Part shown: one piece after another, positions 58,621 to 64,000 of the stretch
Layout: the number at the start of each line of letters is the position of its first letter
How positions within the stretch are numbered: position 1 is the first letter of the stretch
Assembly: GCA_963662155.1 (NCBI GenBank)
Contig: OY759262.1
Location: 15,569,282 to 15,633,281 of the forward strand
Reading direction: 5' to 3'
Source: Lamellibrachia columna
Lineage: Eukaryota; Annelida; Polychaeta; Sabellida; Siboglinidae
DNA: 64,000 nt
Position numbers and translations under genes: made by a program
The notes under the pieces: model-generated
The model's database searches: none
Seen by the model: the letters and a program-made list of their open reading frames with translations, nothing else
What the model was told of the DNA's origin: nothing

Positions 58621-59809
58621 CAGTTAGGAAACAATAGACGTAAAATGTTCAGTTAAGGTTATAATGTAAATAACAAAACAACAAAAATGTCTGTAAGGTT
58701 TTCAATGCAAATATTATCTGCCAAGTTAAATATGTTTTTGTTGTTACCCTCTCCATTAGTAGCCAGTCAGCTTCTATAATCACCATCATCCATTGGGCCG
58801 AAAATAAATGCACGTATACATATCAAACACCGAAGTAGTGGCGTCACCTGCAGGTGTGTCGCTGCGGCGATGACGTCAAAGATGTCGTCCCCTTCCAGTA
58901 TCGTGGTCGATGTGTAGATGATCTCGAGCGTCTTCTCGAGCCCCTTACTCGACACCCCTTTCAGTTCAATCTCACTCTGGCTGCTTTCTCGCATCCCGCT
59001 CGTGAACATCGATCGGAAGTAGTCAGAGCACGCAACCAGGATCACTTTGTGCACCTCAAACCTAACATCTGGTGGGAAAATAATGGCATGTGTTGACGTC
59101 TAGTGGCAAAAATCATAAGATTTGAAAATGCCAGCATCGGAAATATTCTATCTATCTTTATCTAATACAGAAGGTTGCAGAATTTATGAACTAGCTTATT
59201 TTCTTTGATTTTTTTATAGTTTTATTCGTGTGCTAATGCATGGTAGTTGGTTTGTGAAAAATGGCCTTAGTCTTGTATTCTAATTAATTTTGGGTTTTAG
59301 CTTAATATCTTGATTCGTAAAGTTAGCAGATTTTCACCTTAATGTAATATTTTCATTCCTTTTTGTTATTCTGCTAGGCCAAAATGATGAGACAGACTGT
59401 CTGAAACTAGTTAGGAAAACATTGGAAAATTTAAAGGAACCAAACAGGAACAATGAAAGTGAAATAGGCTTCTTGATCAATGAAATTTGGTAAATCTGAT
59501 GAAGGCATAAGGTGAAAATATACACCTGCTCCAGGTAATAAAATCAAATTGTTACCTGTCAGTAAAATGGAAAGTGGCCATGGTTATTTTGTATTTGCTG
59601 TAGCGATATTCTCAGATATTTGTACCTTCGGCAATGAGGGTGATGTCACAGAGAATTCCCTCTTGTTTCAGCCTACTCAGGCCATGCAGCACACGCATGC
59701 CATGTTGTGGGTTTTCCTCTGGAGGCAGACTGGGCACGCCTGGTTCATGTTCCCCCGACTCAGACATGTCTGTCCGGCGGCGTTTGTGACTTGCGTTATC
59801 TTCAAACAT
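53914..59809 (-). CDS. BTB-BACK-Kelch protein (KLHL family), 5 exons
   Basis: KLHL proteins are usually substrate adaptors of Cullin-3 ubiquitin ligases: BTB binds Cul3 and Kelch binds the substrate. Exons on minus: 59809-59626, 59068-58848, 58115-57983, 56645-56416, 55008-53914. All borders are GT..AG and phases close, giving 620 aa. Residues 1-35 are a polar tail. BTB covers about 36-140 ([42 protein letters not shown]). BACK covers about 145-255 ([34 protein letters not shown]). Kelch repeats cover about 330-615, with Gly-Gly pairs in YILGGC, YAVGGK, YISGGY, FVFGGC and YVIGGY, so five or six blades. The whole Kelch domain is in one 1,095-nt exon. It resembles the KLHL9/13/26 type, but I cannot name an orthologue. 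The start ATG is the first in frame, just upstream of the acidic N-terminus. Confidence 0.93.
55225..55790 (-). repeat. 54-bp minisatellite with an open frame in KLHL intron 4
   Basis: About nine units of 54 bp. On the minus strand one frame of 182 codons stays open from 55773 to 55225, with the 18-residue unit [18 protein letters not shown] repeated. Variants (Ala/Leu, Tyr/Phe, Val/Gly) all keep the frame. It lies between KLHL exons 5 and 4, and no splice joins it in the model. It may be only a minisatellite whose unit length happens to be a multiple of three. Confidence 0.85.
58295..58640. repeat. (TA)n arrays with palindromic insert
   Basis: Several long TA runs alternate with the sequence acagttaggaaacaat, which appears at 58332, about 58407 and 58620 on plus, and inverted at about 58430-58446. 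The middle forms a near-perfect palindrome, ttaggaaacaatagactattgtttcctaa. It lies in KLHL intron 2. Frames made of Tyr-Ile repeats are artefacts. Confidence 0.9.
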
Positions 59810-61169
59810 TTAGGCCGTCCTTCACCTTGAAAATAATGCTGAAGCAAGTGCAAGTGGCATCCATGGGCAGAGGGTCTACTGAGGTCTACTGACAGATACA
59901 TATAGAGATTATCTCTAGGAGATAGAGCCTCAGAGAGTCATATGAGTAGGTAGGCAGGAATAGACTAAATTAGACTTGTCGACATGCAAGGTGGAGAAAG
60001 AGAGAAACAGGCTGTAAGTTTAGTATAGGATATACCTTATTATTCATCTTAGTTCGGTGGGTAAACAATTTGTTTCTCCATCAAACTAACAAAGATTTTA
60101 TGTATTATATTGCTAGATTAATTTTTACTGTATATGATGAAAGCTGCCAGTATATTACAGTAATCATATATGTTTCGAAAGTAATCATATAACTTAAATT
60201 TTTTTGGGCAGTGCAATATTTTTTTTTAATAAAAGCCTGCTTGTCAGTAAGGTTGAATAAATATTGCTAGTACCAATTAAGAAATGAAATCATAGCTTCA
60301 GGCTAGCATTGTTGCGTCACACAAATATAATTCTGACTAATAAAAGAATATTTAGCAATAAGGCTAAGCCTAAGTTTCTGAGCTGTGAGTGTGACCGTAG
60401 CTGGGCCTGTGGCTTATGCGAAGCATACCTCACATTTTCACGTTCACTGTGTAGTATGTACCTGGTACAATTCAGACAGGAACTGCCATTCTAATGTTCG
60501 TTGTACGACAAATGGCATTCGCAGCGAGTGCAAAGTTAATTGACGCCATACCCATGCCACTGAAGTTCTTGACAGGCAACAGGGCAGAAACCGAGTAGTG
60601 GAAACGCTTGCTTTCGAGTTTGACAACCCCGAGTTGTAGAAATGTCTGGTTTGGCCAGTGCGAATGTTTATCACTTTGGCCTTCGTATCACTTTATGCGG
60701 ATGTAGTGCATACAATCTATTTATACCGCCGACAGAACCACAGCTAGATATATCGCGTTTCAAGTATTTTGTCACGACATGGCTGAGTCCTAGCAAACGT
60801 TAAATAACGCCAGATGGATGCGTTACGCTTTGCAGCAAACTGCTGACAGTTCCTAATCCTTTTTCGCCATTTCCAGTTTAGTGATGTCACACAAAGAAGT
60901 AAAGTAGTCATACTGATGCACACAGTGTCGACTTACCCGTACTACCGCGTTTTATTAAACGAAACTAAACAATCCTGTAACTTATAACATATAAAACAGC
61001 TAAAGAAAATGTTACTACCGGTGAGATCATTAAATGTAAAGTTATTTCCTTTTCTTAAATTAAACAAATATATTTTATCTTCTCGGTTACACTGTTTCCA
61101 TGATCATGTTTGTGTGCAATATTCATAGTAGGGCAAGCCAAAAGCATTGAATAATAAAGCGGAATAAAT
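59810..61169. other. KLHL upstream region and intergenic sequence
   Basis: The first few hundred bases are the likely promoter side of the minus-strand KLHL gene. A moderately CpG-containing stretch lies at about 60380-60900. No exon or other gene is recognised. Confidence 0.35.
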
Positions 61170-61880
61170 AAGTATTTTAAAGCTTTTGACACTGTAGCAC
61201 ACAAGAGGCTAATAAATAAATTGGATAGCGGCAACATTAGGAAGGAAATAATAAATTGGATTGAAGCATTTCTCACAGACAGAAAACAAAAGGTGGCTGT
61301 GAATGGAAAAGAATAAAAATGGCACAATGTAACTTCTGGGATACCTCAGGGTTCTGTTTTAGGACCATTACTATTTGTATTATATATAAATTACCTACCA
61401 GAACTAATCAAATCTGATACATTTTTATTTGCAGACAACATCAAGATATTTAGAACTATTACATATAAAAAAGACCAGGACATCTTACAACACGACCTAA
61501 ATACTTTAGAGCATTGGAGTGACGTGGTTTTTAAAATTTCATCCTAACAAATGTAAGCATAACTATTGGAAAAAATACCGGTGGAGAAATTGAATATTCT
61601 ACACTTAGCACCACCATACATCCGCTCGACACAATTGAAAAACAAAACGACTTTGTGGTTATTGTAGACACAAAGCTGTCCTTTGATGACCACATTAACC
61701 AAGCTGTAGACAAAGCAACAAAGATGACAAACATAATTTGCATAACTTTCCAATTTCTTGACAAAGATGCGTTCTTGCCATTATATAAAGCAATGGTAAG
61801 AACGCATCTTGACTATGCCATAGCAGTATGGTACCCTTACAAAAAAACAACATTATTACAACAAAAATGGAATCTCAGAG
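61170..61880 (+). mobile_element. LINE relic, third family (C)
   Basis: Decayed RT coding: KAFDTVAHKRLINKLD, NWIEAFLTDRKQKV, GIPQGSVLGPLLFVLYIN, and a catalytic block reading FADN instead of FADD. After a break it continues with KLSFDDHINQAVDKA and PLYKAMVRTHLDYAIAVWYPY (61655 on). Stops and frameshifts occur. The endonuclease end and 3' tail are not visible. Confidence 0.8.
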
Positions 61881-62273
61881 TTACTGAGCCTTCGGATTCC
61901 CTCACTGAATCAGTTGTACAGGCAAAATCCACTCATCCAATTCCACTCTTATCCGAAACGTTCATATCAGTAGGGACAGTTACGCCTAAATTTGTTTCTT
62001 TCATAATAACATCGAATACATTTTTTATTTCAACAAATTGGATTGAAACATCAACATCGTTACTACATATATTGTTTACCTTTTTCATTTAAAAATAATT
62101 AAACAGTATTAATTAACTAAGCATAACTCACAATCCTAATGTAATACCTCTATTTTATACTGTACTTCTGTGTTTCTGTGTTACGCATAAGTACACAGTA
62201 TTACATTAAACAAATAATAACCTCTGCAAGTTTCAGACTATTTAACTAATTTTGGTAACCCACAGACAACCTG

Positions 62274-62580
62274 GGGGGCAGCCGTGGCCTAGTGGTTAAG
62301 GTGTTGGACTCTAAATTCAAGGGTTGCGAGTTCAAGACCCACACTGGTCACGGTTCGTTTTCGAAGCTTAGGCAATTTCGTTTACCCTACCTTGCCTCAG
62401 TCTACTCAGCTGTAAATGAGTACAAACACTGTTTGGAAGGTACTTGCGATGGACTAGTGTCCCGTCCAGGAGAGTCAGTATAACTGCACTCTAAGTTGCT
62501 TCGCACTATAGAAACCAGGTTTAAGCACTGGCCATATAAGCCTTCATGGCTTCCTAAGGCGTAATGCCTGGGGGATGACT
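62274..62580 (+). mobile_element. tRNA-derived SINE, second family
   Basis: The tRNA-like head has A box TGGCCTAGTGGTTAAGG (62285-62301) and a B-box-like GAGTTCAAGACCC (62328-62340). The core ttcgaagcttaggcaatttc with ctactcagctgtaaatgag is shared in part with the SINEs at 42533 and 18680. The 3' part (gtcccgtccaggagagtca, catggcttcctaaggcg) is its own. Confidence 0.85.
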
Positions 62581-64000
62581 TACAGACAACCTGGAAAAAA
62601 ATAAGAAAATTGAGAACTGAGGTGGAACAAATGGGACAAAGCCAAACAGATGGGCAAATAGGGTGAGCTGGAGAAAGAACACTCCAGACTTATGGTCTGC
62701 CTGGCCTGAAGAAGATGAGATGATTAATTTAATTAGATCCCATTGCAAACATAAATATTTGTTGATGTCCACAATGATAAATAAATATTTGTTGATGTCC
62801 ACAATGATACTATGAAACAATCTTGGCTATTTTATTAATATTATTCACACAATTGTTGACCTTGCCATCCCTGGTACAGTTAAAAAGCTACCTTCAAATG
62901 CTCATAGTTAGTTAGTGTCTTCGCAGCTACACGTTTTATATATAACAATGTGTAGCTGCCAAGTGACATACATGACAGTAATCTAATAAAAAGAACACAT
63001 GTATAAACTCCTATTCTTTTTTATTTAGAGTAATTTGTGATATAATCTACACACGATAATACCTAAGCTATCAACATTTTCTACATAGAAAATTTACTGC
63101 TGCCAAAACTGTCTACACAGAGTCACAGAAACTTGACTGCTGCCACGAATCAACAGGGAACAAGGAACCATAATAACATTAATAGTTACACATCCATGTC
63201 ACAACCAACATTTCACCTGACAGATGTACTACATAAGTATCAAAAGGCCATAATAACTACAGTAGAATATATAGTTGTCTTGCATGTCTATGAGTGTGCA
63301 GTACCGTATGGAGTAGAAATAATAATGAAACCTTTGTGTAGTTCCTGAACATAAATAAAATATTATCATAACACAGTGCATTAGAGACAGTGCTGAGAAA
63401 TACCTTACAGCTAATCTATATTTGTCTTCCTGTTTATTTTTAACACTTCAAACAGCCTTAAAATGCTACACAGAATCAGCTAACTTGACTACCAACATTT
63501 CTTCCTTGGATGGACACCATACAAAAAGGCATTCTTTAGAAACTAGCTAAGTTCATTTAATTACTAAACATTTTGAAAATAATAACTTACTGTATCAAGT
63601 TAACTAAATTAATTAATAACTAAATTATGCTCAATAAATGTTATTTTTCAATACCATATTTTCCAAACCTGAATTTATGACACGATACTTTCTCAATCAC
63701 TCAACACAAAGAAGAATAAACCAAACATGTTAATTAGGTTGTTTGTGTAGCGTTCTGCTTCCAGACCTTTCTTAGTAGAACAGAAGAATCAGCTGTTGTG
63801 AATCACTTGATAATCTTTATGACCACTATCTTTATGACCACTATCTTTATGACCACTATCTTTATGACCACTATCTTGACATATAACATGCAATTTTAAC
63901 TGCACTTCAACAAAATACATAGTTTAGACAGTTCTGATTAATTAATTCCACTAAGACATTAAAAGTGTACTCGTTTTCTATATATAGCCCTGAAATGAAC
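62581..64000. other. Terminal region, nothing recognised except a short repeat
   Basis: AT-rich and without convincing exons. A 15-bp tandem repeat, atctttatgaccact, occurs about four times at 63812-63876. Confidence 0.45.

Noticed and set aside
58431..58637. Tyr-Ile repeat frame
   Set aside because: It is a translation of the TA microsatellite.
62280..62345. Possible functional tRNA gene
   Set aside because: A and B boxes are present, but the acceptor stem does not close and the sequence continues into a SINE core. The same holds for 42541-42610.
62292..62483. 63-codon frame
   Set aside because: It lies entirely within the tRNA-derived SINE at 62274-62580.

Overview
The window comes from an animal nuclear genome, probably a marine invertebrate. 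It is AT-rich. Its genes have introns with GT..AG borders, and it carries CR1/L2-like LINEs, tRNA-derived SINEs, a gypsy-type LTR element and several short DNA transposons. The phylum cannot be fixed from the sequence alone. I rebuilt five multi-exon or single-exon genes by hand; in each multi-exon model every intron phase closes.

Layout. (1) 1-6563 holds no gene, only a 5'-truncated LINE at 3891-4958. (2) 6564-16841 (+) is translation initiation factor eIF5: 10 exons, 452 aa. Four of its intronic segments carry a repeated 77-nt sequence with the boxes of a C/D snoRNA, so eIF5 looks like a snoRNA host gene. The same introns hold a hAT-type element with a perfect 8-bp target duplication, an element with inverted ends, a hairpin element, a 68-bp minisatellite and a LINE tail. 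(3) 19679-19987 (+) is an intronless UQCC2-like mitochondrial complex III assembly factor. (4) 22062-37905 (-) is a death-domain adaptor-like gene with tiny linker exons. Its last two exons, which carry the death domain, exist as two tandem cassettes, and a third decayed copy lies further on. A roughly 7.2-kb defective gypsy retrotransposon (25062-32258) sits in the intron of the first cassette. (5) 38128-42770 is a nest of broken LINEs and a SINE. (6) 43350-51587 (+) is an ABCB10-type mitochondrial ABC half-transporter: 13 exons, 729 aa. (7) 53914-59809 (-) is a BTB-BACK-Kelch protein (KLHL family): 5 exons, 620 aa. (8) 59810-64000 has no recognised gene, only a third LINE relic and another tRNA-derived SINE.

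The genes do not form one pathway. UQCC2 and ABCB10 both act in mitochondria, eIF5 acts in start-codon selection, the KLHL protein is probably a Cullin-3 substrate adaptor, and the death-domain gene probably acts in signalling or innate immunity. The two most promising observations are the snoRNA-like family inside eIF5 introns and the duplicated, phase-compatible death-domain cassettes.
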